Origin: Diprion similis
Lineage: Eukaryota; Arthropoda; Insecta; Hymenoptera; Diprionidae
Direction of reading: 5' to 3'
Assembly (NCBI RefSeq): GCF_021155765.1
Contig: NC_060115.1
Location: forward strand, 3,038,001-3,102,000
Length of the DNA: 64,000 nucleotides
The first letter of the stretch is position 1. The number at the start of each line of letters is the position of its first letter. Below, piece after piece: positions 36,164 to 47,921 of the stretch. A program made the position numbers and the translations under genes. The notes under the pieces were generated by a model, which did not search any database, was not told the DNA's origin, and saw nothing but the letters and a program-made list of their open reading frames with translations.

Positions 36164-36955
36164 ATGGCCAAAACTAAAATAACAGCATCGGAGGAATTGA
36201 TGATAACTGGTGTCAAGCAAGTTCCAGAGCAGGTAAACCACAAGTTGTCCGCAGCAGTATCTATGGCACACAAAGATTGCCAAAGATCTGGAAACTATGA
36301 GGAAACTGAGAATGAAATTTCTGGAGCTAGCAACAAATCTGAAAATATAATAGCTTTGAACACTTATCAACTGGAAGAAAATCTTAATCGAGACGAAATG
36401 GAAAACGATGATAAATCCGAATATGACGTAGACTCATTTTGTTCGGATATTTCCTGCAAAGAGTCTGAAGTTACAAATGTTACACCACGTTCATCCATGA
36501 GCGGTTGTTCCTCGCTGTTACATTCAATAGATGTCAACTATAATAAAAGAAATTTAGATATCATCAGGACTAGGAATGGCGGAGATTGGCAGACAGATAG
36601 AAAAGAAGATGAAGATTTACCTTTGTCGGAAAGCGAAATGACATATCTGAGTAAAGGCGAAGGCAGGCTCATGTTAGAGCAGCAAAGAAGACAACTGACA
36701 CGCTGTGGGAGAAGAAATATGAGCTTCACAAATGAAGAATTGCGAAAAATTGAGAGAGAAAACCAACTGTTACTCAGGAAAATAATGTCCCATCAAAAAC
36801 CGCAGGGTAAAACTGTAAAATTAACCTCAGGACCCCCGAGAACTAGTAGCTCTGCGATCAATAGAAAAAGACAACAGAAAAAAATTGAAGAAGACAACAT
36901 GGTACCATTACCTACCTATTCTGTGATTACCTTAGCGGATTTTATCAAATTGTAA
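36164..36955 (+). CDS. CFAP97 / hemingway-like protein
   Basis: A single-exon frame of 263 codons from MAKTKITASEE. The reading frame is open 27 codons further upstream, but that part is hydrophobic and AT-rich (LIIFIVIYFFILI), so it looks like untranslated DNA. The first two-thirds is acidic and serine-rich without recognised domains. The C-terminal third has the KIAA1430/CFAP97 signature: EGRLMLEQQRRQL, then RRNMSFTNEELRKIEREN and LLLRKIM. Relatives include human CFAP97 and Drosophila hemingway, which is needed for sperm and sensory axonemes, so a ciliary or flagellar role is likely. It diverges from calnexin and converges with TMEM131. The lack of introns contrasts with the neighbouring genes. 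The family call is good; the choice among paralogues is open. Confidence 0.82.
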   Translation: MAKTKITASEELMITGVKQVPEQVNHKLSAAVSMAHKDCQRSGNYEETENEISGASNKSENIIALNTYQLEENLNRDEMENDDKSEYDVDSFCSDISCKESEVTNVTPRSSMSGCSSLLHSIDVNYNKRNLDIIRTRNGGDWQTDRKEDEDLPLSESEMTYLSKGEGRLMLEQQRRQLTRCGRRNMSFTNEELRKIERENQLLLRKIMSHQKPQGKTVKLTSGPPRTSSSAINRKRQQKKIEEDNMVPLPTYSVITLADFIKL

Positions 36956-37216
36956 TCAGGTTGATTAAATTTTTTCAGATGCTGCTGCGGAGAATACAGC
37001 AAACTAAGTCGTGCGCTATGCCTAGGACTTCAGTACCTGGTTGTAAACTGACGATGATGTGATCATTGCAACTGTACTAAAGTTACTACCTCTGTGTACC
37101 TAATTGTGTGCATCTTTTAAGCATCTTTTTCAAACTGAACAATAATATCCTGTGCGCATACATATTTGGTACCTCTTATCAAAATTATATTTATACATTT
37201 ATATCTTTACTTCTTG

Positions 37217-37222
37217 AATAAA
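37217..37222 (+). terminator. Polyadenylation signal, CFAP97-like gene
   Basis: AATAAA in cttgaataaaggttg, 262 bases after the stop codon. Confidence 0.55.
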
Positions 37223-38916
37223 GGTTGAAATTTTCACTCCAGTTGTTCAGTTGCTTTTGTAAAATTTATAATTATTGATAATGTCATTTTACAAATAAAA
37301 CGGCGAATTTTTATGTAACAATTGGTCTCTGGTAACCTGAAGTTTCGAAATAGAAAAGTTTTAAGAGTATGTAAAGTGTAACTGAAACTTCGTAGTTTCT
37401 TTTTATTCAAAAACAAGGATGAAAAGTCTTACAAAAATGTTACAATAGAAAGGACCTTTGTGAAATACGCGAATTTTTTTTAAGTAAATACGTATTTGGC
37501 CAAAATAAAACATTTACAGTAATGGTAAGGGCTAAAGGTAAAAGAAAAACGTTTTATTGTTGACGCGACATATCTGTACATCAAACTGGCTATTGAGTTA
37601 ATGGCTCTGCAACCAAATGAATTTGAATCAAAAATATTCATCCGGCTGTTTATGACTATTGTTTGTTACGCTGGTAGAGTATGTACAGTTATAATAGTAT
37701 GCTAGTAGCTATATAAAGAAAAAAAAAAAAAAAAAATTCAACACATACATTTACGTAAGTAACACAATAACATTCGGATGTCCAAACAATATATGTATTT
37801 ACAGCTAATGCAGTCATCTATCACAGATATATTTGGTGATTTAGACTTGATAAACTAAAAATTATCGATATTGAATTGAATTTACGTAAGTATGCTTTGT
37901 GAACTTTTATCATTTTGATACTGTGGGTCTTACTCATATCGTAAATTATAGTTATGTTATTAAAATGTATCCTGAACAATTGAGTAATAAAATTGTATGG
38001 TCGAAAACAAAAATCATGATTAGACTGTTCTAATCATAGATTCTAATTATATCCACAGTATTCCAGAGTACAATGGCAAAGCAACTTGAAAAAAAAAAAA
38101 TGCATAGTTCCCGTATACATGCAAAATAACAATCAGGAAAAAAAATGTAGGACATATTGACCGACAATAATTTTTAAACAATTGACCACGTTTTTCGAAT
38201 TACGGTGTATCCTTGTTACACATTGTCAGGTCGTACAGTAGTAATATTTTAGGTGAACGATACAAGTTATTTCGAGTTTTCTATTGACAAACTCCAAAAC
38301 TTGACAAGTGGTTCAAAGCTTCAATAGCAGTTTTTTGCATTTTCATTGTAAATGTTTTATTAGCAAGGTAACTAATAAAGAAATTATCTCATAATCACAT
38401 CGTTTTTGTATTCATATTTTCTATTCATCTGCAACAATGTTAAAAAGAATGCTTTCTTTTTGTAAAATCTTCAACAATTGACACCATTTATCTGCAATGA
38501 ATTCCTTTTACGCCACCGTTCTGAATATACATATGTTGAATGTTCAGTTGAAGCAAATACCATACTGTTCCAAATATAAGTCGAGGTGTTTTGACGTTGA
38601 TAGCACTCCCCAAAATCGTTTTTGTTTTATACGCAGTCCCGTCTTATGTACGAGTAACTAAGAAGAACATCCTGAAATACTGTCTCAGAATTGGGGGTTG
38701 TCTTATATGCGGGGTTGGCTTATACTCGGAACAATACGGTATTAGAAAGCCGACTGATTAAATAAAATGAACAATTAAAAGAAACGAGATTATCTGACTT
38801 ACCTACTTTGACCGAAATGTATTGTTTAAAAAAGTGTGAATTGATGGGTACGATTAACATAACGAATCCATAATTTGTTAGAAAATAATATGAAAATGAA
38901 ATGTAATCATTAACAT
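37223..38916. other. Convergent intergenic region and TMEM131 3' flank
   Basis: AT-rich DNA with A-tracts near 37,718 and 38,090. It must include the minus-strand 3' untranslated region of TMEM131, whose end I cannot place. A small mariner-type element occupies 38560-38739. No other gene or RNA is seen. Confidence 0.5.
38558..38741. mobile_element. Mariner/Tc1-type MITE with TA target duplication
   Basis: The element 38560-38739 (180 bp) starts CCATACTGTTCCAAATATAA and ends with the inverse of CCGTATTGTTCCGAGTATAA, a terminal inverted repeat with few mismatches. TA flanks it at 38558-38559 and 38740-38741. The inner segments gtcttatgtacg and gtcttatatgcg are repeats of one another. There is no coding capacity. 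It lies 178 bp beyond the TMEM131 stop codon, so it may be transcribed as part of that 3' untranslated region. Confidence 0.78.
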
Positions 38917-41900
38917 TTACTTTTGAAGATTTGATTTCCATGGATCTGTTGACGATGGTGTCCAAATGGTGCTGAGAGATCGAAACGGATCAAAACCAGA
39001 GCGATCCTGGAAAGTGATAAAACAAGGGTGACATTATAAGTACACATCAATTTTTTTCAGACGAAAATTTATAGGAGCTAGATTTTTTTTTTCCAAGGAG
39101 ACGTATATCTGTAAATAGTATACCGGAATATCCTGTTTTATTTCTTGCAATGTTGTAGAAGGCTGCAGCGTGTTTGTTGGTGGTGTCGGAGCTCCCCATG
39201 GTGCAGCTGCCCACACACCACCTGTGTTAACACCCCAAACTCCACTTCGCTCTTCTCCAACTGCTCCTCGTGTGTAAAGTGGTTCCCAATTTGTTTCTAC
39301 TGTAACCCAATTATCTGAAACCCAGAAATTTGATTATCGAGATCAGACAAGTGTGCAAAGTTGGAAGCAAACATACGACTTCTATTGCATTCGGATTCGT
39401 ATTTTTAATTACATCCCCATATGTGTTTATTGCACTAAAGATGATTTACCCTTCAATGCATCGGACAAGTTTGGGGTTTTCTCTTCTGACTTTGAGTGCT
39501 CGACATGAAAGTTGGGTCCCTTATCATTCAATAAATTTATTATTCCACTGCCATCATCCCATAACCCACAGCTTGAACCTGCTTCGAGACTTTCAAGTTC
39601 GACCAGAGGTTCGTCAGTTTCTGGTAATTCATATGGCACCAATTTTGGTTCAAACTACAAGTAATTCAGTTTCAATTGTAATAGTACGATGGAGGGTAGA
39701 AAACCATAACATTAATCATTTTATAACTTACAGGCGGCTCTGTAAATGAGTTGATGAAGAAACTATTGGAATGGCAATTGTTTGGCTGCATCGATAAAAG
39801 TTCTTGATCAGGAGACTTGTCACCTTTGCACGATCGATGTGCAGTACCAAATTTAGGATTCATCTTGAGCTCAACAGTGCTACAAGGTGCTTCCTCAGTT
39901 TGCGTTGGACTATTATTCGCTATCTCAGTCTGTATGTTGCAGGGATTAGGTACTTCAAGCGACTTTGAATAAATTTTTGGCATACTATTAGCATTGGCAA
40001 AGATCGAAATGCTGTCTTGGTTCCTGGCGACAACATCACTAAATTTAGCTCTGTTTTCACCCCAGCAAGATGGTGGTGGTGGAAGTGGAGATGGGATTGC
40101 AGGTGGAACAGGTCTACTCTCATCCCTTTGTGACAAAGTTGCTCTCAACGAATTAGCTAAAAGGATAAAAACATTTCAAACTTACAATCACATTCTAGAT
40201 TGTCATTGCTGAAATCGTATGTTTTGTTTACATACACTTTGGATGGTTCTTCTCAGTACCGCGGCGTTTCTGAGTAGCTTTTTCTTTCCGGGGCGGATTT
40301 TTGCTCGGACGAGTTAGTTTAAAGGATGACTCAGTGTTACATCGGGCAGGGTGATGATGGTGCTTTGTATTTGAACGAGTTGTACTAGTTTTCCAGCGAT
40401 TCGGATTGTCCTGTTTTTCTTTATCATAATCATCATCATCACAATCTCCTTCGTAATTATCTCTATAATCTATAGATGGTCCAGGCGGTATGTTCTGTGG
40501 TTTTCCTTTTTTAACCAAAGGTTTTCTTTGAAGTTTCTCAGGTTTAACGTATGTACGATCGCAATCCTACGAATCAAAAGTATTTTTTACAATATTACAT
40601 CTAACTTAGTGATGAAATACAAGGGAGTGGAAACAAAATGTGACCTTATATGGAACTGTATCCTCGTGAACGGAACTTTCTGTCGTAGTAGATGACGTCT
40701 CCTCTTCAGAAAACTGATTGACTTTTTGGCTACTTGAAGCCTCGTATTTTTTATAATGATTGTTAGCCTGAACGTGTCCGCCACTACTATTGATTTCTTG
40801 CTTCTTTTTTGACTCTAATTTACTTTCTCTAATGTTATTTGGAATTTGTGTTGTATTTTCGACTTGCACTTCGTTTTCAACACTCTTTACTTCTTCTTTA
40901 ACAGTTGCATGTGTAACTGTGTTGGCTGTCGGAGCCAGTTTGCCCTTTTTGGTTGTAGTAGGACTCGATTTTGGTAAACTACTTAGTGAATTTTTTTTTT
41001 CTGGTATAATCTGGATGTCTGGTATAGGCGCAGTTCCAAGTGGTGCCAGAGTCTCTACCAGCACAGATTCTAGATTGTTATTTTGTTTCTTATTATTCCT
41101 TTTCTTAGTTCCCAGGGAAGCTGTGTTATTGCTATTACTATTGGCAGTTTCTACAATTGGCGGATCTTCCAATTTCTTGGCTGCCGATATTTCCTTCGAT
41201 TCAGTATCCATTTTGAATCGTCGTTCCTCGTCTGGTGTCCAATCTGGAATTTTTATTCCACGTTGTGTATCTTTCTCCTTGGTTTTCTTCACATTCATAA
41301 TGGACCAATCTGGTGAGATCTCGTCTTTTTTACTTTGTCTATTCCGCTCGTCGCTACTCATCTTTTCTTTGCCAAGAGCATTACTCTGTGTGGATGCCAT
41401 CGAAACATTTGCTAATAATCTAAGATCAAGAGGAGGCTGTATAGGACCCCCTTTAGATAAATTAACCAATGCCCCACGCAGAATTCTATCTGCTTCAAGA
41501 AACGAAATAGCAAGAATACATATTAGCAATATGGTAGAAAGGCAAATTGCAGCGAGTTGTACAGGCTCCTCCCAAGAAGGTCTTGTTATGACAGCTGCAC
41601 AGGCTTCTAAGGTATGGGCAGGAACAGTAGTTAACAGAGAAAGTTTAGCCAGCCCACTTTCATTGACACCCTCTACCTGGACACTGTCTGTTCCTAAGCT
41701 CGTTAATATGAGTAACTCTCTTTCAATACGTGAGAGTGTAAAGTCAGGTGTAAAAGCTATTTCAATTTTCTTTGTTGCATTTGGATTCAACTTAAAAGCT
41801 GCACAATTTAATACTTTGAATCCATATCCTTCGCAATATAATCCACTGATGTAAAATCCGTGAATATCAATTGGCAGTTCACCGGTGTTTCTTGCAGTAA

Positions 41901-44900
41901 AAGATCTTTTCACTGTTAGATTTGGTGTCGGGCTTTGCCTCAATCTTTCACCTGTAACAGATTACATTAAGAGCACTTCGAAAAAAGCAAGACTGACTAG
42001 GATGACAATTGAAATGACGTTAAAACTAACCAATGTATAAGTAATGAAAATAATATTCATAGTTATAACTAAGATTGAGGAGTACATGAGTCTCAAATTG
42101 TGTTATCTTACGCTCGCAGTCCTTGAGGTGCTTATCAGCAAGCTCAAAAAGAAGCGGTGTATTCGATCCCGGCTTACGATTACCAAATTTGAACTGTGCA
42201 TGTGCTCCACGCCCAACTAGTCGCAAAACTTCCAGTATCGTCATATTATTTCTGAAACCCGTACACGTAAATCGTATAAAAAAAAACTACACACATATAC
42301 TTATTCAACATATATGTGCACATACACAGACACGCACACGCGCGCGCGCGCACACACATTTTAACTTGTATGTACATTAGATGTAATGAGAACATAAGTG
42401 AAAATTGACCTGATGTATAAAAGCGCTGATGACGAACTGGCCGACGAGGGAGTGTAGGATATTCGTATTGTTTTAGATTCGTGTGGATCGAGATAAAGTG
42501 GCAGGGATTGAGCCGGTGCTGCGACATTCCAATGTTTTCCAAACCGTTGTCTCTCCTCAGAATTATCTTCCAATTTAAACTCACTGGGAATCGTCATGGG
42601 ACATTCTAAACAGATCGGCTTAAACCTGTCAATTGAAAAATATTGAATAGAAAATGGAAAAAAGTAATTATTAATACTTGAAAATACTTTGAAAAATTGA
42701 TATTCAAGAAAAAGATCTTACTTGTTAGGTAAAGAATGATAGAGTCGCATCCCTTGTGGGTAACTCCAATCTAGCACCAGCTGCACAAGCAACGGACTAG
42801 AACTGGGATTATCAATTTTTATTGTTCTATAGGAAGTGTTACCCACTTGCGTAAGTGAAAACATTAAAGAACTCTTGTTCTTTGAGTTACCAGTATTACC
42901 CAGAAGACTTGGCCAATAATGTTTTATATTTACACTAAATCTGTGACCTCTTACTTCTGTAGTGTCCAAACGCATGGTAATATTTTCCCAAGATCCCCCA
43001 CCCGTAGAGTTTAAATAACGTGTGTAACGCGTGTTTAATAGGTTTAAATCCGAATCACGTGTATGCGATGGAAGGCTCAAGGTATTTAGCCACTGAGCAC
43101 CAGCTGAAAGATAATACAATATTGTAGTTATCCACTCTTTGAAATCGGAATTAAATGTATGTAGAAGTACCGCTTGCGTTGAGAGACAATCCCAAGTAGC
43201 AATGATGTTTGCAAGCAATCGACGAGTCAAATGTGATGGATCCAATATGATTATCGCCTTTTGATATAACAGGCAAAGATGCCTCATCCAGTGGAATATA
43301 TTTTAATCTCTCATCCTTGTGGAATGGTGCAACTGACGTAATTTCCATCGGCCTTGCAAATGTTGAGTGCACTTTCACTTGATGGATGCAAATGGATCCC
43401 TGAAAATTCATGATTTTACATATGGTTTTTTATCCTTGCTCACAAAAACATCAACAAAAATTACTGCGGAAAAATTGACTAACTGGAAAACAATCCGTGA
43501 AAGTGAGTTTCTTTACAGAAATACGCCCATGAGCGACACGCATGAAGACAGGTACGGTCAGGCGTTCGTATGTTGTTCTTACGAAAACTTCTCCTACTAT
43601 TGTATCTTCCTCAACGGCAGCAGTTTTTACTTTAATTTTAAATACTGCTAAATATCCTGGTTTTATGCTTTGCTGAAATTCAATAGATATAAGATCACCT
43701 ATTCATGGTGAAATATTTTTAACACTGAAATATGATTAAAATTATTTTCAACATTCAATAAGCATTCGTGATTTTTTTCCTGCTTACATTTCCAATTTGA
43801 CTGCAAACGCTTATGTTGCGAACGCCTTTGTTGAACAAATGAGTTGGTCCTTTTTGACATCCCATTAATTCCAACACAGCTCCAGGCATGTTCACACCCC
43901 AGCCATGGAGTTCAACATTAATGGGATTGTGATTTTCCAATGCAAAAATAGCTTCATTTTCTGTCCCGCTACCGACAGTGCCAAAGTTCATTGTGCCTTT
44001 ATCATTTTCTTTCTCTCCTGGTATAATTTTTTTCACTTTTCCATCATAACTTAACAATGGTACTTCTGTTATAGAAACATTTGAGTGAATTAGTAGAGAG
44101 GATTCAAGTTTCAAATTATCAGACTTCCTCTCATTGGATAATTGCAATGAGAATATACTAGTCTTCTGCTTCGGTCTCAGTACTTTTGGAATAAAATCTT
44201 TGATCTGAAAAATATAAGGATTAGTATTAGGCGCTTGGCGGTACATGACTTGAAAGTCTGTCATTGTTAACCATACCGAGAAGAGTGTTTTTGCTTCTGG
44301 CGATAGCGACACATTGGTTATAGCTAGCGGTACTTTGTACTTGTTCACAACAGTAAAGTTTCGAGGGTGTGTGGAATACGGGGCACAGTAATGCGTTACA
44401 GACGTGTTTACTTCCAGACCGCCAATTAAGACTTCTGCCATCCAGGGTATCGCTAGCTTCTGAGGTGAGCCACCAGGCCCGATGCCTTTTACAACTAGTT
44501 TTCCTTTCAAGTGTTGTAAATCTAATCCAACTTTCCCTGAAATGCAAAAAAAAGCACAACTACATTTAGAACATATACGAATATTTATAATGAGTTGTGT
44601 CGCATTCATTCATTTTGGAAGACAGTAACGCAGAATATTCCAACTACTTACAGTCGTATATCAATGTTCCAACGGTAATTGGTACTTCTGTTTCACCTGG
44701 GACCACAACTGGTTCAAAATTAATTCTCAATGCCTTTGACACGGGCGTGCTTATTATATTCTAGAAGAAAGTTCAAAAGAGGGAAACAATCTTGTGAAAT
44801 TAATCATTAGAAAAAATTGCATTTTGCATAGAATAGTGCAATAGTGAAAACTAACCAACACTTTTACAGGCTTCTTAGCAGAATTTTTCAGAACTATGGG

Positions 44901-46575
44901 ATAGTGAGTAGGAGGCTGGAGCGATCCTCCCATGCCCAAATTAAAAATTCCAGAACTTCCACCCCAGTGAAGTCCGGCTCCACTGCCAACTTCTACTTCA
45001 ACTGCGACTACCAGTACTTCGGCACTATTATTAACCTTGAACCTTGAAAAGTTACACATTTTTAAATTGACATGGAATGTCATCGATACAAAAGTAAAAA
45101 TATTATAGAGACAATAGAATAAAATGCATACCTAATATAGGCTGTATGGTTCTTTTCTGTATACGCATTGAAGTGTAATCTGATAACAGGTTTTGTTTGA
45201 TAAGGAGGTATTTCCCACAATTCTCGGGGGCCTTCTGCTTGTCCCGACGGCAGTTCAAGCTGGAATTCACCTCCGCTGCTGTAGACTTCGACTACCTATG
45301 AGTCGAAAAGTACAAAAAAAAAGAACAAAAATAAATAAGGGAATCACTTTGTAATATAAAAATTTAATTATATGTATGACAAGTAGTAATCACCTGCATG
45401 GGCTCAGGATGTGGGTTATGCATATATATGAGAGGTGTGAAGGAGGCATTCAGTGGTAGTTTGATCCCTACTACAGGTCGCAATCGATATGGACTGCTCA
45501 CACTGATTCCTCGAACCTGAATCATAAAAAAACAAAGATAGCTTTCGTCTTTTTTGGCTTTACTCCACTATCGTAATTACCTGATATTTTAGAGTACCGT
45601 CCGAGGTATGAATGAACAGATAGCTATCGATTTCACCTTCTTCCCTACCAAGGAATACAACATTGAACGTTGTATTTCCAAGGGGCGGTATTACCTTTGA
45701 GGAGATAAAATTTGTTCATGAATCTGGTAGCACTCATAACTATATTTATTTTCTTCAGGACAGACCATCAGACTATTGGTATTAAATGCAATGCTAAAGA
45801 CTCACTTTATCTTGGAAGAAAGACGAATGAAAGTGCTGTGTATTCCCAGAAATTGATGAGACATGAATTGTTTTGTTACAATCCCTGTTGTATAAGGTCA
45901 CGGTTTCTTGATGCGGTACACCAAGCTGTCTGAAATTCATATATTAAAAATTATATTTAAAAATATAGTTAAATCACAAGTTCCAAAAAATTTTTAGTGC
46001 TTGTTAAACAGCCTCGTACTGCAAATTATTTACACACCTTTCTTTGAAGTCCAATATACTTGGTTTGAATTGAATGTATGATAGCGCATCGACTGTGTTG
46101 TCATCTGACATCGAATTCCTTTAACAAAATTTCTGAATTTATAGAGATCATGCACAGTTTATGGAAGAAAAAGGGGAAACAGGAGTAAGACATGAAAATA
46201 AGTGAGGTATGAAAAAAATCTCTTACATTCAAGAGGTTATCATTGCATGTGACTGAATTGATATAAAAATCCACCGTCATTGACATTACTTAACTTACCT
46301 ATGTTCCTCAACTGAACCAGAGAATCCCTGTAAAAGAAAGATAGTACAATATGATTATGCTGTTTAGAACAAAGGAAAAAAGTGAATTAAAAAGTAGATC
46401 TCATTACCTTGTGCATGGACAGGGGAATGTTGTCCAAAAGGTACTGGACCTCATTGTTGGCTTGCACAAATGCTGAAAGTGACAAGCACAGAAGAATTAT
46501 AAGAAAAATATTCAAATGAACGTTAACAAAGCATGTGCAGAAGTTTTTGATGAAAGACATTTGTGTTATTATCAA
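38917..46575 (-). CDS. Tmem131: TMEM131 homologue, ER membrane factor for collagen secretion
   Basis: TMEM131 family proteins bind procollagen through luminal PapD-like domains and the TRAPP III tethering complex (TRAPPC8) through the cytosolic tail. Twenty-one coding exons, 5' to 3': 46575-46408, 46327-46299, 46118-46038, 45929-45806, 45694-45581, 45516-45394, 45295-45132, 45042-44856, 44760-44652, 44536-43788, 43672-43484, 43399-43171, 43103-42722, 42625-42410, 42251-42112, 41951-40645, 40566-40236, 40156-39732, 39654-39450, 39314-39124, 39006-38917. All phases agree, giving 1,850 residues, similar to human TMEM131. It has a signal peptide ([15 protein letters not shown]), a long luminal part of beta-rich repeats including [10 protein letters not shown], and a span near residues 1132-1152 after PSWEEP. 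The low-complexity tail carries conserved pieces [14 protein letters not shown] and [15 protein letters not shown]. The start could be five codons later (MSFIKNF). Confidence 0.95.
42331..42358. repeat. CA/CG dinucleotide microsatellite
   Basis: A run of alternating CA and CG dinucleotides (cacgcacacg, cgcgcgcgcg, cacacaca) in a TMEM131 intron. Alternating purine-pyrimidine DNA of this kind can form Z-DNA and is likely length-polymorphic. Confidence 0.9.
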
Positions 46576-47921
46576 TTGCGTATCAAGAGCACAGCACTTT
46601 ATTTTTTAGAATCATTCAGTGGATACTGAATAGTACGAATATTGGAGACGTAATGTTTGATATAGCTGTTTTTAAATTCACTCGACACTTTGATTACATA
46701 CACATAGATATATAGACATTCATATTAACCGCAAGCATAAGTGATAAATCCAAGGCGGACGATTCACAATCAGTTGTGGTTTTTATGTGTCGTAAACAAT
46801 ACGCAATGTAGGAAAGCGGCTGAAATAATATATTTTGATATGGCAATACGACAAATCCGATTTACGAAAGAAAAATATAGCCATAGTTAAAAAATGGATT
46901 GCATAAATGATTATTATCCCTTTAATTTATAAAAGTTAGTTTTATTATAATACAAGTGTTATGTTATGTATACTGAATCAAACATGGAATACAGGGCCAT
47001 TGAAAAAAACAGGGGAAAAACTACTCACCATTATTGTGTCCGTGCGAAGACGGGTAAATTTTCGACACTAATTCTAGAGTTATAAAAAAAAAAAAATTAT
47101 AACATACTTTATTCCAAATCATAATAGTATATCGTGTTATTTAGTGCTGATGCTATTTCGTCTCTAGCAGAAGTGAATATCTTGTGTCAGCCATTTCTAT
47201 ATTGCTATCGACACTTTTCAATATCGATTGTGGTTATTGGTCAGTTGGTCTTATCTCGTCACCAAATACCAGCCGGATGCGTGAACAATCGCCTGCATCT
47301 CGCACCTCTTGGACTGTTGGTAACACTGAGTCTCGTGGTTACGTTCGCGTCAGTCCAGAGTCGAGACGAGACTCGATTATTTTTTGTACGGTGGTACTCA
47401 GACCGGTTCGCTGTTCATTCCTTCGTTCGTCGCTTCGTCTTTTTAGATCCTCAACCTCAACCAAGGGTATGAATTTTTGATATATATCGTTAATTCAATC
47501 TCCGTTTATTACCCGCTATGTACTCCACTTTTCACGCGTCACGACGCTCGTTAATTAACGTATGAAATATCATTGATTTATCCAGCTAATCTAGCATCTG
47601 TAATTTGCTCCATGTGCACGCTGCTTCGGTCGCGGCGCATAAAACCTTACTTCAAATTTTGACAATATAATCTCAAATATTTTCGTACGAGATGCTTATC
47701 GACAGTATTTTACCATGTAAAAGTATCCACGTAGTTCGAGGTCCGAAAATCAGTCCCCATTCTGATCTTCTAGGCGTTTCATATTTAACAAATTAAACGT
47801 GTTCGCACGCGGGCAACCTTTTGTTCTCTCTACATGGCTATTCAAACGTCAGACATGTTGGGAGGGAAAGATGAACAGTTTTTTTTTACTTTATTATTCG
47901 CAATTATTTTAGACCAGAAAT
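46576..47921. other. Divergent intergenic region, TMEM131 / Nap1
   Basis: The two start codons face away from each other across 1.35 kb. On the Nap1 side a relatively GC-rich stretch at about 47,215-47,465 ends at a good donor (caaccaagg before gtatga). It is a likely 5' untranslated first exon joined to the acceptor ttttag at 47,907-47,912, nine bases before the ATG. The TMEM131 promoter should lie between about 46,600 and 47,130. No core motif stands out. Confidence 0.5.

Noticed and set aside
40790-41854. 354-codon plus-strand frame
   Set aside because: It is the antisense shadow of the large TMEM131 exon; the minus-strand translation has the conserved membrane span and family motifs.
47134-47480. 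Two overlapping frames of about 100 codons upstream of Nap1
   Set aside because: They lie in the likely 5' untranslated exon; the compositions are unlike any known domain and the Nap1 ATG follows a clean splice acceptor.
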